Source: Corynebacterium lizhenjunii
GTDB lineage: Bacteria; Actinomycetota; Actinomycetes; Mycobacteriales; Mycobacteriaceae
Direction of reading: 5' to 3'
Assembly: GCF_011038655.2 (NCBI RefSeq)
Contig: NZ_CP064954.1
Span: 1,798,001 to 1,862,000, forward strand
Length of the DNA stretch: 64,000 nt
The position numbers and the translations under genes were made by a program. The notes beneath the pieces were generated by a model, which saw only the letters and a list, made by a program, of their open reading frames with translations, was not told the DNA's origin and did no database searches. This document shows positions 33,603 through 43,191 of the stretch, in pieces (the stretch's first letter is position 1; each line of letters starts with the position of its first letter).

Positions 33603-33914
33603 GTGCCATCCTCTTACCCTACCGCTGTTGAGCTAGAAGCCGCTGAGGAAGTCTTTTCCGCGCTCGATAGCCCCTTAAGATTGCGTCTCGCCGTCCTCCT
33701 GTCCGAGCGCGGGCATTACGTCCACGAGCTAGTAGACAAGCTGGGTAAATCCCAGCCGCTGATTAGCCAGCACTTACGGGTACTCAAAAACGCCGGCCTA
33801 GTACAATCTGAGCGCTCTGGCCGCGAAGTTATCTACACAATGGCCTCCCCTAAGGCCCTAAAACTCATCACCGCCGCCGCCGCGTTACATAAGGCCACCC
33901 ACCCGCCCGCGTAG
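33603..33914 (+). CDS. ArsR-family metal-responsive repressor (Znr-like)
   Basis: A 103-aa winged-helix repressor: SALDSPLRLRLAVLLSERG, then ELVDKLGKSQPLISQHLRVLKNAGLV (recognition helix) and SGREVIYTMASP (wing). In corynebacteria an ArsR protein of this kind (Znr in C. glutamicum) sits directly before zur and answers to zinc. The order is kept here, but an insertion sequence now lies between the two genes. No cysteine is present, so metal binding, if any, uses His/Asp/Glu residues (HYVHELVD, and the C-terminal HKATH). Confidence 0.85.
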   Translation: MPSSYPTAVELEAAEEVFSALDSPLRLRLAVLLSERGHYVHELVDKLGKSQPLISQHLRVLKNAGLVQSERSGREVIYTMASPKALKLITAAAALHKATHPPA

Positions 33915-33975
33915 CTACACACACCACTTTATTAGCCTCGGGGTTTAACAAAAGTCTAGATATTTAAGCGGTTGC

Positions 33976-34177
33976 TAAGATGTCCGGTATGACCCTCAAT
34001 TCCACCATTCCCAAATTAGGGGCCCGCAACACCAAACAGCGCACCGCTGTGGTGGAGGTCTTGCGGGACATGGACAAGTTTGCCTCCGTCAAGGAGATCT
34101 TCGGCGAACTCCAGCAGCGCAAGGAGAAAGTGGGCCTGACCACCGTTTATCGCACCCTGCAATCGCTGGCAGAAATT
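33976..34177 (+). repeat. Left copy of the 202-bp target-site duplication
   Basis: By eye this stretch is identical to 35861-36062. It runs from the zur -10 box (TAAGAT) to codon 63 of the chosen zur start. It abuts the left end of the insertion sequence exactly. Confidence 0.9.
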
Positions 34178-34225
34178 CCTGACTTGGCTCATCAGGGTGT
34201 GATTAAATTAACCCTTGACACGTAG
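33989..34225 (+). pseudogene. 5' fragment of zur, cut off by the insertion
   Basis: The first 63 residues match intact Zur (MTLNSTIPKLGARNTKQRT... to LQSLAEI), then 15 residues come from the insertion sequence (PDLAHQGVIKLTLDT) before a stop. It keeps the recognition helix (KVGLTTVYRTLQSL) but loses the wing, the zinc sites and the dimer domain. It still has the original promoter, so a short peptide may be made. Confidence 0.85.
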
Positions 34226-35860
34226 GCCTGCAGTTTTGGTCTTGCGGGGTCGGGTTTTTCCGCACTAAGGGGGTAGGGGGCGGGGTTGGTTGTAATGTGA
34301 TTTTTGTGAGCCCGTATATTCGTACCGTTACCACCGCCTCAGGTGCTACTGCTGTGCAGGTGGTGTTAGAAGAACGTGCAGGTAAAAAGGCGATGAAGCA
34401 TATCGGCTCTGCCCACGATGACTATGAGCTAGCGTTGTTGAAAGCTGAAGCTCAACGCGTGATTGATGGGGATCAACTCTGCCTCGATTTAGGGCTTGAC
34501 GATAGGAATGCGCCTGCAGGTAGTGGGTCGAAAGACAATCCGTTACCGGTGAGTTCCCAAAAGGCTGGTGTCCTTTTAGAGTGCATTGACTCGTGCTACC
34601 AGCGGCTTGGATTTGATGTTGCCACTGGTGGCGACCAGGTTTTTGCCAATCTAGTTCGCGCGCGGATTATTCAGCCAGGTTCCAAGCTGGATTCGATTGA
34701 GACTTTGGCCGAAGTTGGCGTGGTAAGTGCCACTTATGCCACAATCAAACGGCATTTAGCCAGCTACGCTACAGAGTCATTTCGTGAGATTTTGTCTCAA
34801 GCCTTAGCTCGCCATGCTGGTATCGGTGCAGGAAGCTTCGTCTTATACGACGTGACCACGCTGTATTTCGAAACTGATACTCCAGATGACCTGCGTAAAT
34901 CCGGCTTTTCGAAAGAACGCCGAGTCGAACCTCAAATCCTGGTAGGCCTGCTAACCGATGCCACGGGCTTCCCACTACATATCGGGGCCTATGAAGGCAA
35001 CAAAGCCGAAACGCACACGTTGTTACCGATGATCCGGGCTTTTCAGTCTGCGTACAATCTCGACCGCGTCACGATTGTTGCTGATGCGGGCATGTTTTCA
35101 GCCGAGAACAAGACAGCTATCGTTGAGGCGGGGCTAGATTACATCCTTTCTACCAAAGTCCCCTCCCTGCCTGAGGTGATCACCCAGTGGAAACAGGAAC
35201 ATCCTGGCCAGGACTACACTCACGGGCAAATATGGTCCCAGCCTTCCTACACAGATCGACGCCATGCCACAACAGGCAAGCCGGATTCTGTTACTCACTT
35301 TCACTACTCCTACGATCGGGCTCGACGAACAGTGCGCGGCATCGACGAGCAGCTAGCCAAGGCTGCCCGAGCAGTAGAAGGCAAAGTAGCGATCAAACGT
35401 AATCGATACATCGATCTCAAAGCCCCAAATAAAAAGGTCAACTACGAACTGGCCACCAAACATAGGGCCTTAGCTGGGATTAAAGGCTACGAAACGACGC
35501 TCACATCGATGCCCGCACCCGAGGTGCTCCGCGCCTACAGACATCTGCTCAACATTGAAAAATCGTTCCGAATGTCAAAGTCCGATCTCAAAGCCCGCCC
35601 GATCTACGCGCGAACCGAAGACTCTATAAACGCCCACCTCAACATCGTCATGGCCGCTCTAGCAATCAGTCAGATGATGGAAACGGCCACAGGCAAAAGC
35701 ATCAAACGCCTGGTACGAACCCTGAAAAAATACCGAACCTTCGAACTCAAACTCAACGGCACCACCATCCACGCCGCCACACCACTGCCCCCTGACGTCC
35801 AACAACTCCTCAACGCCATCACCCAAGCCTGACTTCCGCACTAAAATGAGCCAAGTCGGG
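34178..35860 (+). mobile_element. IS1634-family insertion sequence, complete
   Basis: A 1683-bp element. The left end reads CCTGACTTGGCTCAT and the inverted right end CCCGACTTGGCTCAT, so 14 of 15 terminal bases match. These ends coincide exactly with the inner edges of the 202-bp direct repeats. One transposase gene fills the element. Very long target duplications of variable length are a known trait of IS1634. No decay is visible, so it may be recent and active. Confidence 0.92.
34306..35832 (+). CDS. IS1634-family transposase (IS4 superfamily DDE)
   Basis: A 508-aa DDE transposase. It begins MSPYIRTVTTASGATAVQVV, the usual IS1634-family N terminus, so GTG 34306 was chosen over GTG 34297. 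The first Asp is in LYDVTTLYFETD, the second in IVADAGMFSAENK, and the Glu in YRHLLNIEKSFRMSKSDL, which also carries the Y-(2)-R-(3)-E-(6)-K-type signature of IS4 relatives. Full length and without frameshift. Codon use and lower GC differ from its neighbours. Confidence 0.93.
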   Translation: MSPYIRTVTTASGATAVQVVLEERAGKKAMKHIGSAHDDYELALLKAEAQRVIDGDQLCLDLGLDDRNAPAGSGSKDNPLPVSSQKAGVLLECIDSCYQRLGFDVATGGDQVFANLVRARIIQPGSKLDSIETLAEVGVVSATYATIKRHLASYATESFREILSQALARHAGIGAGSFVLYDVTTLYFETDTPDDLRKSGFSKERRVEPQILVGLLTDATGFPLHIGAYEGNKAETHTLLPMIRAFQSAYNLDRVTIVADAGMFSAENKTAIVEAGLDYILSTKVPSLPEVITQWKQEHPGQDYTHGQIWSQPSYTDRRHATTGKPDSVTHFHYSYDRARRTVRGIDEQLAKAARAVEGKVAIKRNRYIDLKAPNKKVNYELATKHRALAGIKGYETTLTSMPAPEVLRAYRHLLNIEKSFRMSKSDLKARPIYARTEDSINAHLNIVMAALAISQMMETATGKSIKRLVRTLKKYRTFELKLNGTTIHAATPLPPDVQQLLNAITQA

Positions 35861-36062
35861 TAAGATGTCCGGTATGACCCTCAATTCCACCATTCCCAAA
35901 TTAGGGGCCCGCAACACCAAACAGCGCACCGCTGTGGTGGAGGTCTTGCGGGACATGGACAAGTTTGCCTCCGTCAAGGAGATCTTCGGCGAACTCCAGC
36001 AGCGCAAGGAGAAAGTGGGCCTGACCACCGTTTATCGCACCCTGCAATCGCTGGCAGAAATT
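35861..36062 (+). repeat. Right copy of the 202-bp target-site duplication
   Basis: Identical by eye to 33976-34177. It starts directly after the right end of the insertion sequence and includes the zur -10 box and start, so this copy restores a whole zur gene. Confidence 0.9.
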
Positions 36063-36287
36063 GATGCTGTTGATGCCCTGCACATGCCCGGCGGGGAAAC
36101 CCTCTACCGCCACTGCGACAGCGAAAAGCACCACCACCACCTGGTGTGCACCCAATGCGGCAAGACCAAAGAAATTGATGGCGGGCCCATCGAGTCCTGG
36201 GCCAAGCAGATAGCCAGCCAGCACGGCTTCGAGCTCACAGGCCATGACGCCGAAGTCTTCGGCGTGTGCCCCGACTGTCGGGGTTAA
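35874..36287 (+). CDS. zur: Zinc uptake regulator, Fur family
   Basis: Zur represses zinc-uptake genes when zinc is bound. The DNA-binding helix is KVGLTTVYRTLQSLAEI. The regulatory site includes GETLYRHCDSEKHHHHLVCTQCGKTKEIDG, and the structural zinc site uses C-x-x-C pairs in VCTQCG and VCPDC at the end. The start was set at ATG 35874 because TAAGAT (35861-35866) ends 7 nt upstream, which fits a leaderless transcript; ATG 35865 overlaps that box. The insertion put the gene out of reach of the arsR promoter, though its own -10 was duplicated. Confidence 0.9.
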   Translation: MTLNSTIPKLGARNTKQRTAVVEVLRDMDKFASVKEIFGELQQRKEKVGLTTVYRTLQSLAEIDAVDALHMPGGETLYRHCDSEKHHHHLVCTQCGKTKEIDGGPIESWAKQIASQHGFELTGHDAEVFGVCPDCRG

Positions 36288-36296
36288 GGCTTAAAT

Positions 36297-37046
36297 CTAA
36301 GCCTTACCGAAGCGGCGATCCCGGCGGGCGTACTCCTCCACCGCAGCGAAGAGGTCCTCCGGGCTGAAGTCCGGGAAGAGCTTGTCCTGGTAAATCATCT
36401 CCGCGTACGCAGATTGCCACAGCAAGAAATTCGAGGTCCGCTTCTCCCCGGACGGGCGGAGAAACAGGTCCACGTCCGGCATATCCGGGTCATAGAGGTG
36501 CTGTCCAATCAGCTCCTCATCAATCGCTGCGGGCGACAGCTGGCCGGCAGCCACCTTGGCGGCAATTTCGCGCACGCCGTCCACCAATTCCGCGCGCCCG
36601 CCGTAGTTGACGCACATGACCAAGGTCATGGCGGTGTTATCCTTGGTCAGCTCCTCTGCGGCTTCTAGCTCCTTAATAACGGAACGCCACAGGCGCGGCC
36701 GGTGGCCCGCCCACACCACGCGCACCCCGCGCTCGTGCAGCCACTGACGTTGGCGGCGCAGCACGTCGCGGTTAAAGCCCATCAAAAAGCGCACCTCCTG
36801 GGGGCTACGCCGCCAGTTCTCCGTGGAGAAGGCATAGGCCGACAGGTACGGGATACCCAGCGCCAGGCAAGCATCCACCACGTCGAGCAGCACGGCCTCT
36901 CCCCGCTTGTGCCCCTCCGTTCGCTCCATGCCGCGCTCCTGGGCCCAACGGCCATTGCCGTCCATCACTAGGGCCACGTGGCGGGGCAAAAACTCCACCG
37001 GGATCTGCGGCGGATGAAGAACACGATTGGGATCAGGCGTAGTCAC
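36297..37046 (-). CDS. uppS: Isoprenyl (Z-decaprenyl/undecaprenyl) diphosphate synthase
   Basis: A cis-prenyltransferase that makes the polyprenyl phosphate carrier for peptidoglycan and arabinogalactan. The motifs are [17 protein letters not shown] (catalytic Asp), [17 protein letters not shown], and near the end [27 protein letters not shown] 37046 gives 249 aa; it overlaps the end of recO by 14 bp. An earlier ATG (37082) would overlap more and is less likely. Confidence 0.92.
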   Translation of the reverse strand: MTTPDPNRVLHPPQIPVEFLPRHVALVMDGNGRWAQERGMERTEGHKRGEAVLLDVVDACLALGIPYLSAYAFSTENWRRSPQEVRFLMGFNRDVLRRQRQWLHERGVRVVWAGHRPRLWRSVIKELEAAEELTKDNTAMTLVMCVNYGGRAELVDGVREIAAKVAAGQLSPAAIDEELIGQHLYDPDMPDVDLFLRPSGEKRTSNFLLWQSAYAEMIYQDKLFPDFSPEDLFAAVEEYARRDRRFGKA

Positions 37047-37785
37047 GCCTGCCCATCTTACTGCCTTCATGCTCCAACACACTCAGCGCAGCCACCTTAG
37101 ACTCAATGTGCCACTGCAGATGCGCCCTAGCTAGCCTGTGTCCCTGCGTCACCTGCTCTGGCGTCGCCTGCGAGTGGTAGCCCTGCAACAGCAGCCACAG
37201 GTGGTGGAGAGTCTCCGGGTCCACCTCCGCTGCCCCTGGGGGCCGACACTGCACGCACGCGGCCCCACCGACAGCCGGGTGGAAGGCGTGGTGCGGACCC
37301 GGGGCCTGGCAAGCCGCACACTCAAAGAGCTGCGGCGCCCAGCCGGCATGGCGCATGGACTGTAAAAGGAAGCGATCCAGGACCTGGGTGGGATCCTGGC
37401 GCTGGAAGGCAGCAAGGGCGGCCACGAGGGCATCGTAAAGATAGGGATCCTCATCAGCCTCCATCCCGCTGAGCTTTTCTGCAATCTCCAGGGCCGCGCA
37501 AGCGCAGGCGTAGCGGTCATAGTCTTCAATAATGCCCGCCCCAAAGTAGGCCAGCGTGTCCGCCTGGGTAATCGTGTGCAAGTTACGGCCCTGGTAGAAC
37601 TGGACGTCCAGCTCCACAAAGTACTGCAGCCGGGAGCCAAAACGTGACTTGGCCCGGCGCACACCCTTGGCCACCGCACGCACCACACCGTGGGCGCGGG
37701 TGAGCAAGACGATCACGCGATCGGCCTCGCCAAAGTCATAGCTGCGAATGACCACGGCCCGGTCGCGGAAACTATCCCTGGCCAC
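37033..37785 (-). CDS. recO: DNA repair protein RecO
   Basis: RecO anneals single strands and helps load RecA in gap repair. The OB-fold N terminus reads [28 protein letters not shown] four-cysteine zinc site is formed by C156, C159, C177 and C180 (CAAC and CVQC). Length 250 aa is normal. It lies 6 bp after era in a run of overlapping or nearly touching genes, as in other actinobacteria. Confidence 0.92.
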   Translation of the reverse strand: MARDSFRDRAVVIRSYDFGEADRVIVLLTRAHGVVRAVAKGVRRAKSRFGSRLQYFVELDVQFYQGRNLHTITQADTLAYFGAGIIEDYDRYACACAALEIAEKLSGMEADEDPYLYDALVAALAAFQRQDPTQVLDRFLLQSMRHAGWAPQLFECAACQAPGPHHAFHPAVGGAACVQCRPPGAAEVDPETLHHLWLLLQGYHSQATPEQVTQGHRLARAHLQWHIESKVAALSVLEHEGSKMGRRDYA

Positions 37786-37791
37786 CGGCTT

Positions 37792-38727
37792 CTAGAACCC
37801 CAGGCGGCCTAAGAACTTCGGGTCCGACTGCCAGTTCTTTAACACCTTGATGCGCAGGTCCAAGTACACGTTTTGCCCCAGCAGGGCCATGATCTCCTTG
37901 CGAGCATTGCCCACTATGCGCCGGAAACGGCGGCCGTCCTTGCCCTCAATAATGCGCTGCTGGCCGGGGCGCTCCAAGTACATGATCGCGTGGATATTAA
38001 GCACTCCCGGGCGGTCCTCATCCGGGAGCATCTCATCAATATCCACCGCCACCGAGTGCGGCAGCTCGTCCTTCAACCCCGCCAAAGCTGCTTCACGGAT
38101 AAGCTCTGCAATACGCTTTTCTACGTCCTCATCCGTGACGTGATCATCTGGGTAGAACTTAGGCCCCTCCGGCAGGGCGTCGCGGATAACGCCCACCAGC
38201 TCTTCTAACTGCACCTGCTCCACGGCGGAGACCGGGATGACCACCGCGTCTTCATCGTGAGAGCTAAGCAGCTGGTGCAGCTCCAGCAGCTGGGCACCCA
38301 CCTGGTCCCGGGTGCCCTTATCCAACTTGGTCACAATCCCAATAATTTTGGTCTTGGGCGCGACCTGGCGCACGTTTTCTAAAATCCACCGGTCACCGGG
38401 CCCAATCTTTTCATCCGCGGGAATGGTCAACCCAATGACGTCAACATCCGCGTAGGTTTCCTTGACCACGGCGTTAAGGCGCTCGCCCAGCAAAGTGCGC
38501 GGGCGGTGCAGGCCCGGGGTATCCACCACCACGATCTGGCAGTCATCCCGGTGCACCAGGCCACGGATAGTGTGGCGGGTGGTCTCCGGCTGGTCCGCTG
38601 TAATGGCAATCTTTTGCCCCACCAGCGCATTAGTCAGAGTGGACTTGCCGGTGTTGGGGCGTCCGACAAAGGAAACGAAACCGGAGCGGAAGCCCTCCGG
38701 GGTATCAAGGAAACTATGCGAATTCAT
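37792..38727 (-). CDS. era: GTPase Era
   Basis: Era binds the 3' end of 16S rRNA and is needed for 30S assembly. The G1 loop is GRPNTGKS (22-29), G3 is DTPGLH, and G4 is TKLD. The C-terminal KH domain has IIEGKDGRRFRRIVGNARKEI and ends in DPKFLGRLGF. Length 311 aa fits. It is followed by recO with a 6-bp gap. Confidence 0.95.
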   Translation of the reverse strand: MNSHSFLDTPEGFRSGFVSFVGRPNTGKSTLTNALVGQKIAITADQPETTRHTIRGLVHRDDCQIVVVDTPGLHRPRTLLGERLNAVVKETYADVDVIGLTIPADEKIGPGDRWILENVRQVAPKTKIIGIVTKLDKGTRDQVGAQLLELHQLLSSHDEDAVVIPVSAVEQVQLEELVGVIRDALPEGPKFYPDDHVTDEDVEKRIAELIREAALAGLKDELPHSVAVDIDEMLPDEDRPGVLNIHAIMYLERPGQQRIIEGKDGRRFRRIVGNARKEIMALLGQNVYLDLRIKVLKNWQSDPKFLGRLGF

Positions 38728-38738
38728 TAGGCCTTAGC

Positions 38739-39590
38739 TTACCCCAGCTCTTGGACCTCAAACTGCAGGCGCGGGGAGGCAAAGTACTCTTGCGACTCAA
38801 TCAGAGCCAGCTCAGTGGCCTCTGCCTCATAGGTCAGCTGCAGCAGGTCAAAGATGGAGGAGGCAGTGCGCGCCAGCGCCAGCTGAGCGTCGCGGGTGGC
38901 GGTGTAGTGGCCGGTAAACAACGCAGCGGTCACATCCCCGGAGCCATTGCGCTTAAACGGCAGGCGCGGGGTGGCCACCAGGTAGGCACGCTGGCCATCT
39001 ACCGCCAGCATCTCAATGGAATCCTCCGGGGTCTGCGGGCGCAGCACCGAGGTCACCAACACCGTGCGCGGGCCAATCTCCTGGGCCGCGCGGACGGCCT
39101 CTAAGGTTTGCTCCAGGGTGGTGGTCTCCTGGCCCGTCAAGAAACCCAGCTCAAACTGGTTGGGGGTGATGATGTCTGCAACCGGCACCACCTTATCGCG
39201 CAGCAGCGGCGGGATTTCATCTGAAACAAAACAGCCAGACTTGGCGTTGCCCATCACCGGATCGCAAGCATAGAGAGCATTCGGATTAGCCTCCTTGACG
39301 CGACGCACGGTCTCCACAATCGCCCCAGCAATATCCGCACCACCCTGGTAGCCAGACAGCACCGCGTCCACCTGCTCCAGCGCCCCGCGGCGCTCAAGGC
39401 CATCGACAATCGCCGTGACCTCACTGGCCGGGGTCAGCGGCCCGCCCCAGTCGCCGTAACCGGTGTGATTAGAAAAATTGACGGTGTGGATGGGCCACAC
39501 CTCATGGCCTGCTCGTTGCAGCGGAAAGACGGCGGCCGAGTTGCCCACGTGGCCAAAAGTCACGTGCGACTGGATGGAAAGGATATTCAT
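38739..39590 (-). CDS. pdxY: Pyridoxal kinase
   Basis: A 283-aa ribokinase-like enzyme that phosphorylates pyridoxal to PLP. Typical stretches are ILSIQSHVTFGHVGNSAAVFPLQ at the start, VLSGYQGG, CDPVMGNAKSG, ADIITPNQFELGFLTG and the anion-hole/catalytic Asp loop RNGSGDVTAALF. It stands between ybeY and era within the housekeeping run, 11-13 bp from each, so it is co-transcribed with them. That position is often filled by a CBS-domain transporter gene in relatives. Confidence 0.92.
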   Translation of the reverse strand: MNILSIQSHVTFGHVGNSAAVFPLQRAGHEVWPIHTVNFSNHTGYGDWGGPLTPASEVTAIVDGLERRGALEQVDAVLSGYQGGADIAGAIVETVRRVKEANPNALYACDPVMGNAKSGCFVSDEIPPLLRDKVVPVADIITPNQFELGFLTGQETTTLEQTLEAVRAAQEIGPRTVLVTSVLRPQTPEDSIEMLAVDGQRAYLVATPRLPFKRNGSGDVTAALFTGHYTATRDAQLALARTASSIFDLLQLTYEAEATELALIESQEYFASPRLQFEVQELG

Positions 39591-39603
39591 GGCGCTTATC
39601 TTC

Positions 39604-40221
39604 CTACGCCTGCCCTGGTTGCTGCAAGCTCTCCCCCAACGCGGGGATCCCCCCGCCGGGGACCTGCTTGTCTAACTCGGCACGCTCGGCGGCATCAGGG
39701 AAAGCCTTTGGCCCGCTGGGCTTAGGCTGGTAACTTACCCCCCGCGCCGCGAGGTCATCATACCAATCCGCCAGCAGCTCATTCTGCAGGCCGAACATCT
39801 CCTTCTCCTCCGCCGGGGTGACATGGTCATAGCCCAAAAGATGCAGACAACCATGCACCGTCAGCAGCGCCAGCTCATGGCCCAAGGAATGCCCGGCGGC
39901 CTCTGCCTGGCGCAGGGCAAACTCGGGGCACAGCACAATATCGCCCAACATGGCAGGGCCGGGCTCGGGGGTATCGGGACGCCCCGCCCCAGACATGCCC
40001 GGGGTGAGCTCATCCATGGGGAAACTCATCACGTCCGTGGGGCCTTCCAAGTCCATCCACCGCACGTGCAGATCCGCCATGGTCTCCACGTCCACCGCGG
40101 TAATGGTGCACTCAGCATCCGGGTGGACGTCCATGCGCCCAAAAGCAAAGGAGGCGACATCAATCAGCATCTCCTCATTGACGCCCCCAAAACCGCACTC
40201 GTTAAGAAACTCAATGCTCAT
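39604..40221 (-). CDS. ybeY: Endoribonuclease YbeY
   Basis: This enzyme matures 16S rRNA 3' ends and takes part in ribosome quality control. The zinc-binding signature [11 protein letters not shown] is present. The N-terminal part has [21 protein letters not shown], and [11 protein letters not shown] follows. Length 205 aa is longer than the ~150-170 aa usual; the extra ~40 residues are a Pro/Gln-rich C-terminal tail. It starts 3 bp after phoH. Confidence 0.93.
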   Translation of the reverse strand: MSIEFLNECGFGGVNEEMLIDVASFAFGRMDVHPDAECTITAVDVETMADLHVRWMDLEGPTDVMSFPMDELTPGMSGAGRPDTPEPGPAMLGDIVLCPEFALRQAEAAGHSLGHELALLTVHGCLHLLGYDHVTPAEEKEMFGLQNELLADWYDDLAARGVSYQPKPSGPKAFPDAAERAELDKQVPGGGIPALGESLQQPGQA

Positions 40222-40224
40222 CGT

Positions 40225-41205
40225 CTAGTCCTTCCCAGCTTCCTCAACTGCCCGGGCCTGCTCGGCCGCGTCATACGCGCTGACAATCCGGCTGACCAAT
40301 CCGTGGCGCACCACGTCCGCAGAGCCCAAGTCCGCAAAATGTATATCCGGTATCCCCTCTAAAATCCGGCGCACTGCTTTGAGCCCAGAGACTTGACCGC
40401 GCGGCAAATCCACCTGAGAGACATCCCCGGTTACCACCATCGTGGTGCCAAAACCCAGACGGGTGAGGAACATCTTCATCTGCGCGGCGGTGGTGTTTTG
40501 GGCCTCATCCAAGATCACAAAGGCATCATTGAGCGTGCGCCCGCGCATATACGCCAGCGGGGCGACCTCAATGATCCCGGATTCCATCAGCTTCGGGATC
40601 ATCTCCGGATCCAGCATGTCCCGCAGGGCATCATACAGCGGGCGCAAATAGGGGTCGATCTTATCGCCCAAAGTACCGGGCAAAAAGCCCAGCTTCTCCC
40701 CAGCCTCAACCGCCGGACGGGTCAGAATAATGCGGCTGACCTGCTTGGCCTGCAAAGCCTGCACCGCCTTGGCTACCGCCAGGTACGTCTTGCCCGTACC
40801 GGCTGGGCCCACCCCGAAAACCACCGTGTGCTCATCAATCGCCTGCACATACTGCGCCTGGCCCAGCGTCTTCGGACGCACCGCCTTGCCGCGGCGGGTC
40901 ACAATGTCCGCCGCCAGGCGCGCGGAAACAGATTCCGGAGCCTCCACGCTGACCAGCTCCACCGTGTGTTTAACCGCCTGCGCAGAGACCGCGTGCCCGC
41001 GGCGGGCCAGGGACTCCAGCTCTTCTACCGCGCGCACCGCCCGGGCGACCTCAAAATCAGGGCCCGTGATGGACACAGTGGTCCCGCGGGCAAAAAGATC
41101 GGCATCTAGCACATTGTTTAGTACTCGGAGGTTCTCATCCGCCGTGCCCAGCACGGTGGCCACGTGGGCGGGGTTGAGCTCAACATTTCTGCTAATAATT
41201 GGCAC
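40225..41205 (-). CDS. phoH: PhoH-like ATPase
   Basis: A 326-aa P-loop protein of the PhoH/PhoL family, linked to RNA metabolism and often paired with YbeY. Walker A is GVGPAGTGKTYLA, Walker B is AFVILDEAQNTT, and sensor regions include GDVSQVDLPRG. A KH-like N-terminal part precedes it. GTG 41205 was chosen: it lies 11 nt after the rsmE stop. A longer start would overlap rsmE. Confidence 0.9.
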   Translation of the reverse strand: MPIISRNVELNPAHVATVLGTADENLRVLNNVLDADLFARGTTVSITGPDFEVARAVRAVEELESLARRGHAVSAQAVKHTVELVSVEAPESVSARLAADIVTRRGKAVRPKTLGQAQYVQAIDEHTVVFGVGPAGTGKTYLAVAKAVQALQAKQVSRIILTRPAVEAGEKLGFLPGTLGDKIDPYLRPLYDALRDMLDPEMIPKLMESGIIEVAPLAYMRGRTLNDAFVILDEAQNTTAAQMKMFLTRLGFGTTMVVTGDVSQVDLPRGQVSGLKAVRRILEGIPDIHFADLGSADVVRHGLVSRIVSAYDAAEQARAVEEAGKD

Positions 41206-41215
41206 GGCTACCAAT

Positions 41216-41956
41216 CTACCAGCGGGTTGTCCGCACCCCAATCGCCGCCAGGGCCACCATGGCCGCCGCTGCGGTGCGCACCACCTGCGGGCCCAACTTC
41301 ACCGCCTGCCCCGGCAAGGCCGCAAGCTCATCACTGCCGATGCCCCCTTCCGGGCCCACCACCAGTACCACCACGTCCGCATCCAGGTCCACGTCCTTGA
41401 TGCCTTGAGTGGCTTCCTCATGAAGCACATAGACCACCGCGCCCTCATCACAGCGGCACTGCAACTCCTGAGCCAACTGCGCGGTAGTCAACGGCCCGGA
41501 TACCTCCGGCACCCGCGCCCGTCGCGCCTGCTTAGCAGCAGCCTGGGCCGCAGCCTGCCACTTGGCTAGGGCCTTCGGAGCCTTCTTGGCATCCCACTTG
41601 GCCACGCAACGCTGCGCCTGCCAGGCAATAATCTCATCCGCCCCGGCCTGCGTGGCCAGATCCACGGCCAGCTCGGCACGCTCTGACTTCGGTATTGCCT
41701 GGACCACCACCACCTGCGGCCGTGGCAGCTCCTCGTGGGCTACCTCCTCCACGGTGCCCACCAGCACATCCTTGCCCCGGACCTCGGTGACGCTAACAGT
41801 GGCGGTGCGCCCGGCGGAATCGGCAAACTGCACCTGCTCGCCCGGAGCAATGCGCTTGACGGTTACCGCGTGGCGGCCCTCTGCCCCATCAATGCCCACC
41901 GGCTGGCCAGGCTGCGCGCCACGTAAATCCGGGTGGCGGAACACCGGCAGGCTCAT
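41216..41956 (-). CDS. rsmE: 16S rRNA (uracil-1498-N3)-methyltransferase
   Basis: RsmE methylates U1498 of 16S rRNA with SAM. A PUA-like N-terminal domain is followed by a SPOUT domain that binds SAM in the trefoil knot: [16 protein letters not shown] and the region [17 protein letters not shown] near the end. Length 246 aa is normal. It overlaps dnaJ by 4 bp. The GGIGSDE stretch is encoded through a TGCCGATGCCCCC copy on the opposite strand. Confidence 0.92.
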   Translation of the reverse strand: MSLPVFRHPDLRGAQPGQPVGIDGAEGRHAVTVKRIAPGEQVQFADSAGRTATVSVTEVRGKDVLVGTVEEVAHEELPRPQVVVVQAIPKSERAELAVDLATQAGADEIIAWQAQRCVAKWDAKKAPKALAKWQAAAQAAAKQARRARVPEVSGPLTTAQLAQELQCRCDEGAVVYVLHEEATQGIKDVDLDADVVVLVVGPEGGIGSDELAALPGQAVKLGPQVVRTAAAAMVALAAIGVRTTRW

Positions 41957-43086
41957 CGGCGGAACTTCGCGCGAATCCGGTCGAAGAAGGACTCTTCTTC
42001 GTCTTCCGTATGCACCGCCGCACCATGCTGGGAGACCTTGCGCACCTGCTCCAACAACTCGCGGGTGGTGGCGTCAAGCTCCGTGGGCACCTGCACATCA
42101 ACGTGGGCATAAAGGGTACCCCGGCCTTGGGAACGCACGCGGGTAAAGCCGGCATCGGCAAGCTCAATGGCCTGGCCTGGCTGGGTGCCTGGAGCGATCT
42201 CGATGGTCAGCTCCTCGCCGTCCAAATGCTGCAGGGTCAAGCTGGTGCCCAGGGCGGCATCCACCATGGGCACACGGATGGTCACATGCAGATCATCCCC
42301 ATCGCGCTCAAAGACGCGGTGGCGCTGGGTATGGACCTCCACATACAGATCGCCGGCAGGCCCGCCGCCGTGGCCAACCTCACCCTGGGAGGCCATGCGG
42401 ATGCGCATGCCATCGCGGATACCGGCCGGGATATTAATGGTCAGATCACGGCGCTTCTTCACCCGGCCATCCCCACCGCACTGGGGGCAAGGATTAGGGA
42501 TGGTCTCCCCAAAACCCTGGCACTGCGGGCAATCATGGGTGGTCATCACATTGCCCAGGAAGGAGCGTTGCACAGACTGCACCTGGCCGGCGCCCCCGCA
42601 ACCGGAACACGTCACCGGCTTGGAACCATCAGCCGAGCCCGCCCCATGGCAGTTATCGCACAGCACCGCCGTGTCCACGGTGACAGAGCGCTTCACACCA
42701 CTAAACGCCTCCTCCAGAGTCACCGCGGTACGCAACAGCGCGTCGCTGCCCGGCTGCACCCGCGACCGCGGACCCCGAGTGCCCGCCCCGCCACCGCCGA
42801 AGAACTCCGCAAAAATATCACCCAACCCCCCGGAACCAAAGCCGGAGAAACCGCCCGCGCCCTGCTGGTCTAGCGGATCCCCACCCTGGTCCACAATTGC
42901 GCGCTTATCCGGGTCCAGCAGCACCTCCTGCGCCACGGAAATCTCCCGGAACTTCTCTGCCGCCTCCTCATCTCCCGGGTTGACGTCGGGGTGGTATTTG
43001 CGGGCCAGCTTGCGGTAGGCCTTCTTAATCTGCTGCTCCGTGGCGTCCTTTTCTACGCCCAGGATGCCATAGTAATCACGTGCCAC
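41953..43086 (-). CDS. dnaJ: Chaperone DnaJ (the hrcA-linked copy, DnaJ2-like)
   Basis: A full type I DnaJ that stimulates DnaK. The J domain has [19 protein letters not shown] with HPD. A Gly/Phe region ([23 protein letters not shown]) comes next, then four zinc repeats: [24 protein letters not shown] and CPQCGGDG. The C-terminal substrate domain follows. Length is 377 aa. It lies 105 bp after hrcA on the same strand; no CIRCE element is seen in that gap. Confidence 0.95.
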   Translation of the reverse strand: MARDYYGILGVEKDATEQQIKKAYRKLARKYHPDVNPGDEEAAEKFREISVAQEVLLDPDKRAIVDQGGDPLDQQGAGGFSGFGSGGLGDIFAEFFGGGGAGTRGPRSRVQPGSDALLRTAVTLEEAFSGVKRSVTVDTAVLCDNCHGAGSADGSKPVTCSGCGGAGQVQSVQRSFLGNVMTTHDCPQCQGFGETIPNPCPQCGGDGRVKKRRDLTINIPAGIRDGMRIRMASQGEVGHGGGPAGDLYVEVHTQRHRVFERDGDDLHVTIRVPMVDAALGTSLTLQHLDGEELTIEIAPGTQPGQAIELADAGFTRVRSQGRGTLYAHVDVQVPTELDATTRELLEQVRKVSQHGAAVHTEDEEESFFDRIRAKFRR

Positions 43087-43191
43087 TGTGAAAAATCAGT
43101 CCTTTTGCTCGAAAATCTAGTGGTGAATTCTAGTGTTGAGAACTAGTGAGGAATTAAAGCTTAAAGCAGTCTACTCGCCGGCGGGGCTAGA

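Noticed and set aside
43087..43191. CIRCE operator before dnaJ
   Set aside because: No TTAGCACTC-N9-GAGTGCTAA-like sequence; only a weak CTAGT/ACTAG inverted repeat is present.
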